Source: Bifidobacterium apri
GTDB lineage: Bacteria > Actinomycetota > Actinomycetes > Actinomycetales > Bifidobacteriaceae
Assembly (NCBI RefSeq): GCF_009299485.1
Contig: NZ_WBSO01000013.1
Location: 21,715-85,714 of the forward strand
DNA length: 64,000 bases
Direction of reading: 5' to 3'
The notes below the pieces were generated by a model. That model saw nothing but the letters and a program-made list of their open reading frames with translations. It was not told the origin of the DNA and made no database searches. A program made the position numbers and the translations under genes. The first letter of the stretch is position 1. The number at the start of each line of letters is the position of its first letter. Below, piece after piece: positions 39,461-50,563 of this stretch.

Positions 39461-40657
39461 TTGACCACGCACGATGACGGCAACCTCACCACACAGCAGG
39501 CCCCGGAAACCGGCATCACGCCCGGAGGCACCACCGGCGCTTTCAAAGATGTGCTCGCCAAGGACCATGCCCGCCGTGGCAAGCCGCCAATCCACCTCGT
39601 AGACATGAACGCCGCTGAGCGTGAGCAAGCGGCGAAGGCAATCGGCATGCCCAAATTCCGCGTCAAGCAACTCGCAAACCACTATTTCGCACATTACGAT
39701 ACCGATGTTGCAAGCTTCACGGATTTTCCATCGAAACTCAGCGCGACCGCACAAGAGGCGTTCTTCCCTGAACTCATCCACGAGGTCACCCATCAGAGCG
39801 CCGATGACGGCACAACCATCAAAACCCTCTGGCGTCTGTTCGACGGAGCCATGATTGAATCCGTGCTGATGCGGTATCCCAGCAGAACCACCCTGTGCAT
39901 CTCCAGCCAGGTCGGCTGCGGCATGGGTTGCCCCTTCTGCGCCACAGGTCAGCTCGGTCTGACGCGCAACATGTCAACCGGCGAGATCCTTGAGCAGGTT
40001 CGCATCGCCGCGAAAACGGCTCGCGACGGTGGAATCGCCGGCGGGCCGTGCAGACTGAGCAATGTCGTGTTCATGGGTATGGGCGAGCCCATGGGCAATT
40101 ACCGTTCCGTCATCAGCGCGGTACGACAGATCAGCGCGATGCCGCCGGAAGGTTTCGGCATCTCGGCGCGCAATATCACCGTCTCCACGGTCGGCGTCGT
40201 ACCAGGCATCCGCAAACTCGCCCAAGAGGGGCTGCCCGTGCGCCTCGCAGTATCTCTGCACGCCCCCAGCGATGCGCTGCGCGACGAACTCGTGCCCATG
40301 AATCGCAGATTCAACACCACCCAGGTGCTTGATGCTGCCCACGACTACTACCTGGCGACCAAACGCCGGGTCAGCATCGAGTATGCGCTGATGCGCGGCA
40401 TCAACGATCAGGCGGAACATGCACGGCTGCTCGCGAAGCGGCTCAACCACTATGGTGATGATTGGGCGCATGTCAATCCCATTCCGTTGAACCCGATCGA
40501 GGGGTCGAAGTGGACCGCGTCGAAACCGGAAGATGAGCGTCAGTTCCTTGATATCCTGCACCGTGCAGGTATCACCGCCACGTTGCGCGATACTCGAGGA
40601 CAGGATATCGACGGGGCATGCGGGCAACTTTCGGCGAAATACCGCAAGACCGCTTGA
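39461..40657 (+). CDS. rlmN: 23S rRNA (adenine(2503)-C2)-methyltransferase
   Basis: A 398-residue radical SAM methyltransferase that modifies A2503 of 23S rRNA and A37 of some tRNAs. The cluster motif CGMGCPFCATG gives Cys153, Cys157 and Cys160; MGMGEP and the late RDTRGQDIDGACGQL (with a second catalytic Cys) are present. The start is TTG 39461, with GGAG seven bases upstream; the only nearby ATG is followed at once by a stop. The N-terminal 45 residues are a variable extension. Confidence 0.95.
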   Translation: MTTHDDGNLTTQQAPETGITPGGTTGAFKDVLAKDHARRGKPPIHLVDMNAAEREQAAKAIGMPKFRVKQLANHYFAHYDTDVASFTDFPSKLSATAQEAFFPELIHEVTHQSADDGTTIKTLWRLFDGAMIESVLMRYPSRTTLCISSQVGCGMGCPFCATGQLGLTRNMSTGEILEQVRIAAKTARDGGIAGGPCRLSNVVFMGMGEPMGNYRSVISAVRQISAMPPEGFGISARNITVSTVGVVPGIRKLAQEGLPVRLAVSLHAPSDALRDELVPMNRRFNTTQVLDAAHDYYLATKRRVSIEYALMRGINDQAEHARLLAKRLNHYGDDWAHVNPIPLNPIEGSKWTASKPEDERQFLDILHRAGITATLRDTRGQDIDGACGQLSAKYRKTA

Positions 40658-40663
40658 CAAGCA

Positions 40664-40700
40664 AGCAAAATCCGGTTCCACGCCCACTAGGTGAGACGGA
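40664..40700 (+). terminator. Possible weak terminator after rlmN
   Basis: AGCAAAATCCG (40664-40674 region) can pair with CGGATTTGCT (near 40693-40702) with one bulged A. No T-tract follows; a weak candidate. Confidence 0.3.
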
Positions 40701-40774
40701 CCGCGGATTTGCTCTAGGGCAACAGCTATGGTGTGACGTGTAGGCAAGCTTCACCCTCACACAAGGAGTCGCAC

Positions 40775-41545
40775 ATGGCATTAGCGGTTCGCGTTATTCC
40801 GTGCCTCGACGTCGACGCAGGTCGTGTGGTCAAGGGTGTACATTTCGAGAACCTCCGCGATGCCGGCGATCCTGTCGAGCTTGCGGCGGAGTATTATCGC
40901 CAAGGCGCAGATGAGCTTACCTTCCTTGATGTCACCGCTTCCACGGGGCATCGCCGCACCATGTTTGATGTCGTCAACAGGACGGCACAACAATTGTTCA
41001 TTCCGCTCACCGTCGGTGGGGGAGTCCGCTCCGTTGACGATGTCGACCAGTTGCTGCGGTGCGGTGCAGACAAAGTCAGCGTGAACACCGCCGCCATCAA
41101 CAATCCGACGTTGATCAGCGATATTTCCCAGCGTTTTGGCTGCCAGGTCTTGGTGCTTTCAGTCGATGCTCGTCGTGAACGCGGCGAGCAGCATACCCAG
41201 TCAGGCTTCGAAGTGACGACCATGGGCGGTCGGCATTCAACCGGTATCGACGCGCTCTGGTGGGCCCGCCGGGCCCAGGAACTTGGAGCAGGCGAAGTAC
41301 TGCTGAACTCGATGGATGCTGATGGAACCGAAAACGGATTCGATCTTGAGATGATCCGTGCAATGCGTTCGCAAGTCACCATACCGATCATCGCCAGCGG
41401 CGGTGCGGGCAAGGCGGAGGATTTCCCTCCGGCGATCGCGGCAGGTGCCGACGCCGTCCTCGCAGCGTCAGTCTTCCATTATGGGAAGATGACCATCGGC
41501 GAGGTCAAGGCCGAGCTGCGCAAAGCCGGCTATACGGTTCGCTGA
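40775..41545 (+). CDS. hisF: Imidazole glycerol phosphate synthase subunit HisF
   Basis: A 256-residue TIM barrel, the cyclase subunit that uses ammonia from HisH to make imidazole glycerol phosphate and AICAR in histidine synthesis. Catalytic aspartates lie in [17 protein letters not shown] and LVLSVDARR. Phosphate-binding motifs [10 protein letters not shown] and [11 protein letters not shown] are intact. ATG 40775 follows ACAAGGAG. hisI lies about 200 nt downstream on the same strand. The gap (41546-41749) shows no gene or clear hairpin. Confidence 0.97.
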   Translation: MALAVRVIPCLDVDAGRVVKGVHFENLRDAGDPVELAAEYYRQGADELTFLDVTASTGHRRTMFDVVNRTAQQLFIPLTVGGGVRSVDDVDQLLRCGADKVSVNTAAINNPTLISDISQRFGCQVLVLSVDARRERGEQHTQSGFEVTTMGGRHSTGIDALWWARRAQELGAGEVLLNSMDADGTENGFDLEMIRAMRSQVTIPIIASGGAGKAEDFPPAIAAGADAVLAASVFHYGKMTIGEVKAELRKAGYTVR

Positions 41546-41749
41546 CCCACTTCGGCATCACGGCATTCATCGTGGACATGCGGGCACATCAAAGTCATGG
41601 CCGCGCACCCTGCAGCCAGATATGGCCCCGATCATGTCCTCATGGTTCGCAGACCCCGCTTTCCGCACCGGCGGACGGGTCATCCCCACGCCGATGCTTG
41701 GCACTCAGGACATCCCAACAACAAGCAGACAAACAGGGAGCGACAACCC

Positions 41750-42172
41750 ATGGCATCGAATGGCAATAATCCACAGCCGCAATACGATAACAGCACCGTA
41801 CTCGACCCAAGGATCGCCTCAAGGCTCAAACGTGACGACAAAGGACTCGTCGCTGCGGTCATCCAACAGTACGACACCCATGATGTGCTGATGGTCGGCT
41901 ATATGAACGATGAAGCCCTCCGGCGCACACTTACCACCGGGCGAGTGACCTTCTGGTCAAGATCGCGACAGGAATACTGGCGCAAGGGAGACACGTCGGG
42001 TCATGTCCAGTATGTCAAGGGATTGAGCCTCGACTGTGACGGCGATGCAATCCTCGTCGAGGTCGATCAGGTCGGAGCGGCATGCCATACCGGCAAGCGG
42101 TCATGCTTCGAGGAGGGCGGTCCGTTGCCGGTGGTGGTCGGATATCGCACAAAGGAACAGGAGCAGCAATGA
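41750..42172 (+). CDS. hisI: Phosphoribosyl-AMP cyclohydrolase
   Basis: A 140-residue HisI that opens the purine ring of PR-AMP in the third step of histidine synthesis. The metal-binding core is visible: [20 protein letters not shown] and HTGKRSCF, with the three zinc cysteines, and [19 protein letters not shown] before it. The N-terminal 20 residues are polar and variable. ATG 41750 follows GGGAG. The stop overlaps the trpE start (ATGA), coupling histidine and tryptophan synthesis genes. Confidence 0.96.
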   Translation: MASNGNNPQPQYDNSTVLDPRIASRLKRDDKGLVAAVIQQYDTHDVLMVGYMNDEALRRTLTTGRVTFWSRSRQEYWRKGDTSGHVQYVKGLSLDCDGDAILVEVDQVGAACHTGKRSCFEEGGPLPVVVGYRTKEQEQQ

Positions 42173-43755
42173 GCACGTGCAGTGTGAGCAACCTCAGATG
42201 GGGCGAAACCTGGCCGGACCGTCGTCAATTCCACGAACTGGCTGATCAAGGGTACCGAGTCATCCCCATCGTACGCAGACTGCTCGCCGATTCGCTGACG
42301 CCTGTGGGATTCTACGAGCGGCTTGCGGAAGGCAAAAGCGGTACGTTTATCCTCGAATCCGCAGAATACGGCGGATCTTGGAGCCGTTACAGCTTCATCG
42401 GCGTACATTCCATGGCACAGCTGCGTTCCGACCATGGCAAAGCCAACTGGCTCGGCACTGTTCCCAAAGGCATCCCCACGAGCGGCGATGTCGCTGACGT
42501 CGCTCACGCCACCCTGCGAGCGCTCAAAGCGCCCAATGTCGAAGGATTGCCGAATCTGACCAGCGGACTGGTCGGCACGGTCGGGTGGGATGCCATCAGG
42601 CACTGGGAACCCACACTCAGCGCGAATGCACCCGATGAAACCGGGCAGCCGGAAACGGTTCTGGCTCTCGCCACCGATATCGCCGTCGTCGACCATGTCA
42701 ACGGATCGGTATGGCTGATCGCAAACGCCGTGAATATGGATGATTCCCCCGCGAGAGCCGATCTTGCATACGATCGCGCTGTCGAACGTCTTGACACCAT
42801 GGAACGCAAGGCAGCCACCCCGGCGGAGGGCGAATCCCGTGTCAATATCCTCGACCCGAGCGTTCCCAAGCCACAGCTGAGGTTCCGCACCCCTAAAGAG
42901 CAGTATGAGCGTGCGGTCGAACGGGCCAAGCAGCACATCATCGACGGGGATGTGTTCCAAGTCGTGATTTCGCAACGTCTTGACATTGATTCACCCGCCG
43001 ATCCGATCGATGTCTACCGTGTATTGCGCACACTCAATCCAAGCCCGTACATGTATTTCTTCGCTTTGACGGACGCACAGGGCAGGGACTTCAATGTCAT
43101 CGGCTCCAGTCCGGAAACGCTCATCAAAGTGGACAACGGCCATGCGATGACCTTCCCGATCGCCGGGTCTCGTCCACGCGGGGCCACCCCGGAGGAAGAC
43201 GCGCGTCTGGAACAGGAGCTGCTGGCTGATCCGAAGGAACGCAGCGAGCACATCATGCTGGTCGATCTGTCACGCAACGATTTGAGCCGCGTATGCGTCC
43301 CGGACAGTGTGGAAGTCGTCTCCCTGATGGATATCAAACGCTTCAGCCACATCATGCATATCTGCTCGACGGTCACCGGTACCGTCAGCCCGGATAAAAC
43401 CGTATTCGACGTGTTCACCTCGGCATTCCCGGCAGGCACACTCTCAGGAGCGCCAAAGCCCAAAGCCATCGATATCATCGACCAGCTGGAACCCGCAGAC
43501 CGCGGCATTTACGGTGGAACCGCGGGATATTTCGATTTCAGCGGCAACATGGATATGGCGATTACCATCCGTACGGCGTTCATCCGCGACCATCAGGCCT
43601 CGGTGCAGGCGGGAGCCGGCATCGTACTGGATTCCGTACCCGCCAATGAATGGCAGGAGACGCGCAACAAAGCCGAGGCGAGTGTCGAGGCGATCCAGAT
43701 CGCCGCACAATTGCGCTCCCTTCAACCCGAGGATCCACACCATGCGGAGGCATGA
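42169..43755 (+). CDS. trpE: Anthranilate synthase component I
   Basis: A 528-residue chorismate-using enzyme that starts the tryptophan branch. The C-terminal chorismate-binding domain includes [37 protein letters not shown] and [11 protein letters not shown]. The N-terminal part has [15 protein letters not shown] and [19 protein letters not shown], which form the tryptophan feedback site in this family. ATG 42169 overlaps the hisI stop, and GGAGCAGCA lies upstream. No leader peptide or attenuator is possible directly before it, so regulation must act elsewhere. Confidence 0.96.
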   Translation: MSTCSVSNLRWGETWPDRRQFHELADQGYRVIPIVRRLLADSLTPVGFYERLAEGKSGTFILESAEYGGSWSRYSFIGVHSMAQLRSDHGKANWLGTVPKGIPTSGDVADVAHATLRALKAPNVEGLPNLTSGLVGTVGWDAIRHWEPTLSANAPDETGQPETVLALATDIAVVDHVNGSVWLIANAVNMDDSPARADLAYDRAVERLDTMERKAATPAEGESRVNILDPSVPKPQLRFRTPKEQYERAVERAKQHIIDGDVFQVVISQRLDIDSPADPIDVYRVLRTLNPSPYMYFFALTDAQGRDFNVIGSSPETLIKVDNGHAMTFPIAGSRPRGATPEEDARLEQELLADPKERSEHIMLVDLSRNDLSRVCVPDSVEVVSLMDIKRFSHIMHICSTVTGTVSPDKTVFDVFTSAFPAGTLSGAPKPKAIDIIDQLEPADRGIYGGTAGYFDFSGNMDMAITIRTAFIRDHQASVQAGAGIVLDSVPANEWQETRNKAEASVEAIQIAAQLRSLQPEDPHHAEA

Positions 43756-43859
43756 CCGCCGGTTCGCAGCCGGCCGCACCCATACGCCGGCATTCGAGAA
43801 TCCGTATGAAACTGCACGACAATACCGGTAGTTTTGTCGGTACAACTTTTGGAGGAACA

Positions 43860-45953
43860 ATGTCAGTACTTGACGAGCTCGTGGCGGGAGCCACGGAAGA
43901 CATGCATATACGAGCGCAACAGACACCGCTCGACGAGCTGAAGCGAATCGCAGCGGCACAGACGCCGGCGCTCGATGCGACGCAGTGGCTCAAACGCGCG
44001 AACGCGATCCCGGTGATTGCGGAAATCAAACGCGCTTCGCCGTCGAAGGGCCATCTTGCTGATATCCCCGATCCTGCAGCGCTCGCACGCGAATACGAAG
44101 CCGGGGGAGCCAGCGCCATCTCCGTCCTGACCGAGGGGCGTCGTTTCCTTGGCAGTCTTGATGATCTCGACCGTGTTCGTTCAGCGGTGCATATTCCGGT
44201 CTTGCGTAAGGATTTCATCACCGATGCCTACCAGATTTGGGAGGCCAGGGCGCATGGAGCCGATCTGGTGCTGCTGATTGTCGCGGCGCTTGATGACGAT
44301 CGTCTCGCCCAGTTGCTCGCTCTGACCCATGAGCTGGGGATGACGGCGCTGGTCGAAACCCATACGCGTGAGGAAATCGACCGTGCGCGTCAAGCAGGGG
44401 CGAAGGTCATCGGCATCAATGCCCGCAATCTCAAGAATCTTCAGGTGGATGTCAGCAAGTACACGGAACTTGCCGGCAATTTGCCTGACAGCGTGATCAA
44501 AGTCGCGGAATCCGGCGTGTTCGGCAGTGTCGAACTTGAGGATTACGCGCGGGCCGGCGCCGATGCGGTGCTGGTCGGTGAAGGTGTCGCAACCGCTGAC
44601 GACCATACCGCGGCGGTGCGTAGGCTGATACAGACAGGAGAACGCGTGAAAGCCTCAGAATCCACACCATTGTCACAGCATCAGGGCCCGTACTTCGGTA
44701 AGTACGGCGGCCGATTCGTTCCGGAGGCGTTGATCGGAGCGTTGGACGAGCTTGAGCGCGTCTACAACGAAGCGAAAGCGGATCCGTCGTTCCAAGCAGA
44801 GCTCAAACGGCTCAACGAACAGTATGTCGGCCGCCCCTCCAAACTCACCGAGGCGCCGCGTTTCGCAGAGCGGCTGAACGACAAAACCGGTTTGAACGCC
44901 CGCGTTTTCCTGAAGCGTGAGGATCTCAACCACACCGGAGCCCATAAGATCAACAACGCGCTGGGACAGGCCCTTCTGGTCAAGCGTATGGGCAAGACGC
45001 GCGTGATCGCCGAGACCGGCGCCGGCCAGCATGGTGTCGCGACCGCCACGGTCTGCGCATTGCTCGGCCTCAAATGCCGCATCTACATGGGGCAGATCGA
45101 TGCCCGGCGTCAGGCGTTGAACGTCGCCCGTATGCGGCTGCTGGGCGCTGAAGTCGTCGAAGTGACGCAAGGCTCGCGTATTCTCAAGGACGCGATCAAC
45201 GAGGCGCTGCGCGATTGGGTGACCAACGTGGAGACGACCCATTACCTGCTCGGTACGGTCTGCGGTCCGCACCCGTTCCCGAGCATCGTGCGTGACTTCC
45301 AGAAGATCATCGGCGAAGAAGCCAAGGAGCAGCTCAAGGATATCTACGGCATCGATCATCCTGATGCGATTTGCGCCTGCGTCGGCGGCGGTTCCAACGC
45401 CATCGGCATCATGAACGCCTTCCTCGACGATTCCCGTGTCAATCTGTACGGTTTCGAAGCCGGCGGGCATGGCATCGAATCAGGCGAGCATGCTGTGCGT
45501 CTGACCCCGGGTGCCGCCGAACTCGGTCTGTTCCAAGGCGCTGAATCCTATCTGCTTGAAGATTCTGAAGGCCAGACGAAGAACACGTATTCGATTTCTG
45601 CGGGACTTGATTATGCGTCCGTCGGCCCTGAGCACGCGTGGCTCAAGGATATCGGCCGTGTGCAGTACTCGTATGCGACCGATGATGAGGCGATGAGCGC
45701 CTTCAAGGACCTGTGCGAGACCGAAGGCATCATCCCTGCCATCGAAAGCTCCCACGCCGTGGCAGGCGCGTACAAGGCGGCTGCCGATCTCAAAGCGAAG
45801 GGATATACCGATCCGGTGATTGTGATCAATATCTCCGGACGCGGAGACAAGGACGTGGCCACCGCAGGCAAATGGTTCGGCTATCTGACCGACGAACAAA
45901 GCAAAGCGCTGGAAGCAAACGGCGCACACGGCACAAGCGTAGATGGAGAGTGA
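43860..45953 (+). CDS. trpCB: Fused indole-3-glycerol phosphate synthase / tryptophan synthase beta chain
   Basis: A 697-residue natural fusion. Residues about 1-262 are TrpC ([43 protein letters not shown]), which makes indole-3-glycerol phosphate. Residues about 280-690 are TrpB ([32 protein letters not shown] with the PLP lysine Lys363; [10 protein letters not shown]). A roughly 15-residue Ser/Glu-rich linker ([13 protein letters not shown]) joins them. Frame is continuous with no stop or shift. ATG 43860 follows GGAGGAACA. The product of the first domain is the substrate of TrpA, whose gene comes next, so the fusion may help channelling. Confidence 0.95.
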   Translation: MSVLDELVAGATEDMHIRAQQTPLDELKRIAAAQTPALDATQWLKRANAIPVIAEIKRASPSKGHLADIPDPAALAREYEAGGASAISVLTEGRRFLGSLDDLDRVRSAVHIPVLRKDFITDAYQIWEARAHGADLVLLIVAALDDDRLAQLLALTHELGMTALVETHTREEIDRARQAGAKVIGINARNLKNLQVDVSKYTELAGNLPDSVIKVAESGVFGSVELEDYARAGADAVLVGEGVATADDHTAAVRRLIQTGERVKASESTPLSQHQGPYFGKYGGRFVPEALIGALDELERVYNEAKADPSFQAELKRLNEQYVGRPSKLTEAPRFAERLNDKTGLNARVFLKREDLNHTGAHKINNALGQALLVKRMGKTRVIAETGAGQHGVATATVCALLGLKCRIYMGQIDARRQALNVARMRLLGAEVVEVTQGSRILKDAINEALRDWVTNVETTHYLLGTVCGPHPFPSIVRDFQKIIGEEAKEQLKDIYGIDHPDAICACVGGGSNAIGIMNAFLDDSRVNLYGFEAGGHGIESGEHAVRLTPGAAELGLFQGAESYLLEDSEGQTKNTYSISAGLDYASVGPEHAWLKDIGRVQYSYATDDEAMSAFKDLCETEGIIPAIESSHAVAGAYKAAADLKAKGYTDPVIVINISGRGDKDVATAGKWFGYLTDEQSKALEANGAHGTSVDGE

Positions 45954-45955
45954 CA

Positions 45956-46828
45956 ATGACCAACCCCGTAGCAACCCCTTCAGGACAGCCTCTTGGCATC
46001 AGCCACAAGCCCAGCAAGACGCGTGCGCTGTTCGATGCCTTCAAGCAGCGCAATGAGCCCGCATTCATCGGGTACCTGCCGTATGGTTTTCCGGATCCTG
46101 AATACTCACTCAAGGCATTCGACACGATGGTGCGCCATGGCGTCAACGCTGTGGAAATCGGTTTGCCGTATTCCGACCCGGTGATGGATGGTCCGGTCAT
46201 CCAGGCGGCGTCGAAGATCGCCATCGACAACGGTGAACGCATTGCCGATGTATTCAAAGCGGTGGAGACGGTGGCGAATGCGGGTGGCGTTCCGCTGATT
46301 ATGAGCTATTGGAATCTCATTTTCCATTACGGCGTCGAACGGTTCGCAACCGATTTCGAGAATGCCGGCGGCGCCGGTATCATCACGCCTGATTTGATTC
46401 CCGACGAGGCAGGCGAGTGGATTGAGGCGTCTGATCGTCACGGTCTGGACCGCATCTTCCTGGTGTCTCCTGACACCTCTGATGAGCGGTTGCGCATCGT
46501 CGCGGCGAATGCACGCGGCTTCGTATATGCCGCTTCAAGGATGGGCGTCACCGGCGAACGTGAGACCATGTCCGCGTCCCCTGAGCGTCTGGTCGCCCGT
46601 ACACGCGAGGCCGGTGCGCAGAATGTCTGCGTTGGCATCGGTGTGTCCACCCCTGAGCAGGGTGCGAACGTCGGAAGGTACGCGGATGGTGTGATCGTCG
46701 GCTCGGCACTGGTGCATACCCTGCTTGACGATTCCGCACGTAAGCCGAAGCCGCAGGATGAAGGTCTTGCCGCTCTGGCCGCCAAGACCGAAGAACTCGC
46801 GGAAGGCATCCACGGCGCAAGACGCTGA
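45956..46828 (+). CDS. trpA: Tryptophan synthase alpha chain
   Basis: A 290-residue TIM barrel that cleaves indole-3-glycerol phosphate to indole, passed to TrpB. Catalytic Glu and Asp lie in AVEIGLPYSDPVMDGPVIQ (Glu) and IITPDLIPDEA (Asp region); GVTGER and VGIGVSTPEQ bind the phosphate. It starts 2 nt after the trpCB stop (ATG 45956; AGATGGAGAG upstream). Ends at terminator 46858-46894. trpD and trpF are not in the window. Confidence 0.96.
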   Translation: MTNPVATPSGQPLGISHKPSKTRALFDAFKQRNEPAFIGYLPYGFPDPEYSLKAFDTMVRHGVNAVEIGLPYSDPVMDGPVIQAASKIAIDNGERIADVFKAVETVANAGGVPLIMSYWNLIFHYGVERFATDFENAGGAGIITPDLIPDEAGEWIEASDRHGLDRIFLVSPDTSDERLRIVAANARGFVYAASRMGVTGERETMSASPERLVARTREAGAQNVCVGIGVSTPEQGANVGRYADGVIVGSALVHTLLDDSARKPKPQDEGLAALAAKTEELAEGIHGARR

Positions 46829-46857
46829 GGCGTTCCGGCTCGCCGTCCAGGCCAGTA

Positions 46858-46894
46858 CAAGGCCCTGTCATCAGCATATGGTGGCAGGGCCTTG
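46858..46894 (+). terminator. Terminator after trpA
   Basis: A perfect 10-bp stem CAAGGCCCTG (46858-46867) with CAGGGCCTTG (46885-46894), 17-nt loop. The rest of the gap to lgt is AT-rich, with TATACT at 46955-46960 as a -10 candidate. Confidence 0.65.
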
Positions 46895-47073
46895 CCATAT
46901 TCGCGCCGTCGCGGATGGAGATCGCCGTCCACGTCGACCACTGTATTGCTGTTTTATACTACTGCATAACAGTAAGTTTGTTCTGATGAACAGATGCGCC
47001 GGCCGCCCAGATCCAGCCGAAGCATCCGACGCTTCGCCGCGTTATCGCCATCGTCTACTACCATCAAGGAATC

Positions 47074-47973
47074 ATGACACTGGCTTATATCCCGTCCCCG
47101 TCGATATCCCAATTCACCATCGGCCCGGTCACCATCCACTGCTATGCGCTGTGCATTCTCGCAGGCATCGTATGCGCGGTATGGATCACCACAAACCGGT
47201 GGCGACACGCCGGCGGCACCTTCGACCAAATACTCGACATCACCCTGTGCGCCGTGCCGGCAGGCATCATCGGCGCTCGTGTCTATCACATCATCACCAC
47301 GCCCGAACGGTTCTTCGGCCCGCATGGCGATTGGGTCGAGATGTTCCGCATCTGGAACGGAGGACTGGGTATCTGGGGAGGCGTCGCCTTCGGCGCCCTG
47401 GCAGCCTGGGCATGGTGCCGCCACAAGCACTACCCGATGGCGTTGCTCGCCGATTGTGTAGCCCCCGGTCTTCTGGTCGCGCAAGCGATCGGGCGTCTTG
47501 GCAACTGGTTCAATCAGGAGCTGTATGGCGCTCCGACCACACTGCCGTGGGGGTTGAAGCTCAATACATCCGGCACGGCGATCGGCAGCACGGAGCAATG
47601 CTACGACGGCTCGACCTGCCCGACAGGCACACTGTTCCACCCGACCTTCCTCTACGAGATGATCTGGAATCTTATCGGAGCCGCGCTCATCGTGTGGATC
47701 GGCCATAAGGCGTATACGACCCTGAAATGCGGATCGCTCTTCGCCATGTACGTCATGTGGTACACCGCCGGGCGCACATGGATCGAATCGTTGCGCATCG
47801 ATTTCGCCCATGAGTTCCTCGGCGTGAGAATCAACGTGTGGGTTTCGATGGTGGTATTCGTCCTCGGTGCCATCGCGTTCGTCATCCTGCAACGGCGTGG
47901 AAAAGACAACGCACTGCTTGCGGAACGCCTGAGAACCCAGACCGAGCTCGAAGCCAGCGCGATCCGAGCATGA
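47074..47973 (+). CDS. lgt: Phosphatidylglycerol-prolipoprotein diacylglyceryl transferase
   Basis: A 299-residue membrane enzyme that attaches diacylglycerol to the lipobox Cys of prolipoproteins. About seven hydrophobic helices. The signature [13 protein letters not shown] contains the conserved Arg, Asn and Glu, and [11 protein letters not shown] and the early [10 protein letters not shown] are typical. Two Cys flank a small extracellular loop ([12 protein letters not shown]), possibly a disulfide. ATG 47074 follows AAGGA. Adjacency to trpA is common in actinobacteria. Confidence 0.96.
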   Translation: MTLAYIPSPSISQFTIGPVTIHCYALCILAGIVCAVWITTNRWRHAGGTFDQILDITLCAVPAGIIGARVYHIITTPERFFGPHGDWVEMFRIWNGGLGIWGGVAFGALAAWAWCRHKHYPMALLADCVAPGLLVAQAIGRLGNWFNQELYGAPTTLPWGLKLNTSGTAIGSTEQCYDGSTCPTGTLFHPTFLYEMIWNLIGAALIVWIGHKAYTTLKCGSLFAMYVMWYTAGRTWIESLRIDFAHEFLGVRINVWVSMVVFVLGAIAFVILQRRGKDNALLAERLRTQTELEASAIRA

Positions 47974-48052
47974 GCAATCGGGGATGGCATGCCGCGTCCA
48001 CCTTCCGGTTCCCGGTTCGTCATCGTCAGCCGTATTCCATAGAATGGGTACT

Positions 48053-48718
48053 ATGAGTATTCAAATCGCACCAAGCATCCTGTCCGCCGATTTTTGCAAT
48101 CTCGAGCGTGACCTCAAAGCGATCAGCAATGCCGATCTCGTCCACGTCGATGTGATGGATCACCATTTTGTGCCGAATCTCACGCTCGGCGAACCGATCG
48201 TCAAGCGTATCTGCGAGGTCACGGACCTTCCGGTCGATGTGCATCTGATGATCGAGGACCCGGATCGCTGGGCTCCGGAGTATGCGAAACTCGGCGCGGC
48301 GTCCGTCAGCTTCCATATGGGAGCCACTCATGCACCGGTGCGTCTTGCCCGCCAGCTGCGGGACATGGGCTGCAAGGCCTGCTTCGCCGTTCGCCCCGCC
48401 GAGCCGGTCGAGCCGATTTTCGATATTCTCGACGAATTCGACATGGTGCTGATCATGACCGTCGAACCTGGCTTCGGCGGGCAGAAGTTCCTCGACAACC
48501 AGATGGGCAAGGTGCGCCGTCTGCGCGATGAGATCACCCGCCGCGGTCTGGACACCCATATACAGGTCGACGGGGGAGTCAGCCCCAAGACCGCGCACAT
48601 CGTCGCCGATGCCGGTGCCGACGTGCTGGTCGCAGGCTCCGCCGTATACGGCGCAGAGGATCCCGCCGCCGCAATCGAGGCGATCCGAGACAAGGCCCAG
48701 GCGGCATACCGGGCGTAA
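48053..48718 (+). CDS. rpe: Ribulose-phosphate 3-epimerase
   Basis: A 221-residue TIM barrel that interconverts ribulose-5-phosphate and xylulose-5-phosphate, the latter being the phosphoketolase substrate of the bifid shunt. Metal and catalytic motifs: [48 protein letters not shown] and VDGGVS. ATG 48053 is preceded by TAGAAT and only 6-7 nt of leader, with no Shine-Dalgarno, so the message could be leaderless. hisE follows. Confidence 0.96.
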   Translation: MSIQIAPSILSADFCNLERDLKAISNADLVHVDVMDHHFVPNLTLGEPIVKRICEVTDLPVDVHLMIEDPDRWAPEYAKLGAASVSFHMGATHAPVRLARQLRDMGCKACFAVRPAEPVEPIFDILDEFDMVLIMTVEPGFGGQKFLDNQMGKVRRLRDEITRRGLDTHIQVDGGVSPKTAHIVADAGADVLVAGSAVYGAEDPAAAIEAIRDKAQAAYRA

Positions 48719-48765
48719 CCGGTCATATTTGCGTGGCATAACAGACAATACAGGGAGACAAACAA

Positions 48766-49029
48766 GTGAAGACCTTCGAATCACTGTTCAAGGAGCTCAG
48801 CGAGAAAGCCCAGACCCGTCCTGCAGGGTCGCTCACCGTCGGAGAGCTTGACAAGGGCGCACATTTCATCGGCAAGAAAATCGTCGAAGAAGCCGGCGAA
48901 ACATGGATTGCGGCGGAATATGAGGGCGCAGAGCGCACCGCTGAGGAAATGAGCCAGCTGATCTACCATCTGCAGGTCATGATGATCGACCGTGGCATCA
49001 CGCTGGAAGATATCTACAAGAACCTGTGA
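48766..49029 (+). CDS. hisE: Phosphoribosyl-ATP pyrophosphatase
   Basis: An 87-residue all-alpha MazG-like enzyme that removes pyrophosphate from PR-ATP in the second step of histidine synthesis. The metal-binding motif [18 protein letters not shown] and the later [13 protein letters not shown] are intact. The start is GTG, preceded by AGGGAGAC. hisG follows 42 nt later, as usual in actinobacteria, where hisE and hisI are separate genes (as here). Confidence 0.96.
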   Translation: MKTFESLFKELSEKAQTRPAGSLTVGELDKGAHFIGKKIVEEAGETWIAAEYEGAERTAEEMSQLIYHLQVMMIDRGITLEDIYKNL

Positions 49030-49071
49030 GTGTCCTGTCTGAGGGAAGCTCAGCGTATAGGGAGGAAAACC

Positions 49072-49923
49072 ATGTTAAGGATTGCCGTGCCGAACAAAGG
49101 CATGCTGTCGGAACCGGCTTGGAACATGCTCGCGGAGGCGGGGTATCGTCTGCGCAGCAACTCACGGCAGCTGGTTGTCGAAGATCCTGATAACGACATC
49201 GAACTGTTCTATCTTCGCCCGTTGGACATCGCCGTGTATGTCGGCCGCGGAACCATTGACGTCGGCATCACCGGTCGCGACCTGCTGCTGAATTCAGGCA
49301 CCGAAGCCGTGGAACATATGCCGCTCGGATTCGGCGCTTCCACCTTCAGGTTCGCAGCCCCTGCGGATTCGGCCATCAACCGTCTCGAAGACATCGACGG
49401 CAAGCGTGTCGCCAGCTCCTATGACAAATTGGTGGATGATTATCTCAAAGCACGTGGAATCCACGCCGATATCATCCATCTTGACGGCGCCGTCGAATCC
49501 TCCGTGCAACTGGGCGTCGCCGACCTGATCGCCGATGTCGTATCCACGGGAACGACCCTGCGCAATGCCGGTCTGAGGGTATTCGCAGACCCGATCCTGC
49601 AGTCGGAAGCCATTCTCATCCGCTCCCCACGCGTTGCGGACGACGACGAGCGCCTGACCATCCTGGGCCGTCGCCTCCAAGGCGTGTTGACCGCCCAACG
49701 GTACGTGCTCATGGACTATGACATCCCGGTTTCGAAGGTCGCTGCCGCCGTCGAGGTCACGCCTGGCTTCGAAAGCCCGACCATCTCGCCGCTGCATGAC
49801 AAGCAGTGGTCTGCGGTGCGTGTGATGGTGCCGCGCGAGAAGGTCAACCAGTTGATGGATCGGCTCTATGAGGTCGGTGCTCGCGGTATCATCGTCACCG
49901 CGCTCCAGGCGTCACGTATCTGA
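49072..49923 (+). CDS. hisG: ATP phosphoribosyltransferase (long form)
   Basis: A 283-residue enzyme for the first, feedback-controlled step of histidine synthesis. Length and the C-terminal region ([18 protein letters not shown] to the end) show the long form with an ACT-like regulatory domain, so HisZ is not needed. The catalytic core has [21 protein letters not shown] and the PRPP loop [16 protein letters not shown] 49072 follows GGAGGAAAAC. Confidence 0.97.
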   Translation: MLRIAVPNKGMLSEPAWNMLAEAGYRLRSNSRQLVVEDPDNDIELFYLRPLDIAVYVGRGTIDVGITGRDLLLNSGTEAVEHMPLGFGASTFRFAAPADSAINRLEDIDGKRVASSYDKLVDDYLKARGIHADIIHLDGAVESSVQLGVADLIADVVSTGTTLRNAGLRVFADPILQSEAILIRSPRVADDDERLTILGRRLQGVLTAQRYVLMDYDIPVSKVAAAVEVTPGFESPTISPLHDKQWSAVRVMVPREKVNQLMDRLYEVGARGIIVTALQASRI

Positions 49924-49937
49924 ATTCCCCGGTGTAT

Positions 49938-50558
49938 ATGACTGGTACGCACACGCATTCCACTACGTCGAGAGAACAGTACAGCCCCGAGGCACGTGAC
50001 GTGATTTTCACCGTGCCCAATGGCATCAGCGTCCTAAGGATCATATCGATTCCGGTGATCGCCGTCTTGGTTTCCAAGCACGAGATGGTCGTCGCGCTGA
50101 TTGTCATCGCCTTGTCGGCTATGTCTGACGGTCTTGACGGGGTGATCGCGAGGAAGTTCAACCAAGTGAGCAAGCTTGGACAGATTCTCGACCCCATCGC
50201 CGACCGACTGCTGATTTTCTGCAGCATCCTCGCACTCGGCATCGCGCACGTCATTCCATGGTGGGTGCTGATCGTGGTCGGCTTACGCGATCTGCTCATG
50301 GGCGTTCTCATCGTCATGCTGGCCCAACACGGATATGGACCGCTGCCGGTTCATTTCGTGGGCAAAACCGGCACGGCGCTGCTGATGACGGCGATTGTGT
50401 TGCTGATTTTCGCCGATATCTGGCGCAATCCAGCGACACTGACACTGCATCTGATCGCCCTGGCGATATGCATCTGGGGTATCGCATTGTACTGGCTCGC
50501 GGGCGTTATTTACGCGCATCAGGGTCTGGAACTGATTCGTAACGACAACGGACAGTGA
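49938..50558 (+). CDS. CDP-alcohol phosphatidyltransferase (PgsA-like)
   Basis: A 206-residue membrane enzyme with the family motif D-x2-D-G-x2-A-R-x8-G-x3-D-x3-D, seen as DGLDGVIAR then GQILDPIAD. About five hydrophobic helices. It sits where Mycobacterium has pgsA2 (Rv1822), ahead of the DUF881 pair, so a phosphatidylglycerophosphate synthase-like role is likely, but the alcohol acceptor cannot be read from sequence. No good Shine-Dalgarno; ATG 49938 and an in-frame GTG 49932 are both possible. Its stop overlaps or abuts the next gene. Confidence 0.88.
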   Translation: MTGTHTHSTTSREQYSPEARDVIFTVPNGISVLRIISIPVIAVLVSKHEMVVALIVIALSAMSDGLDGVIARKFNQVSKLGQILDPIADRLLIFCSILALGIAHVIPWWVLIVVGLRDLLMGVLIVMLAQHGYGPLPVHFVGKTGTALLMTAIVLLIFADIWRNPATLTLHLIALAICIWGIALYWLAGVIYAHQGLELIRNDNGQ

Positions 50559-50563
50559 CCACC

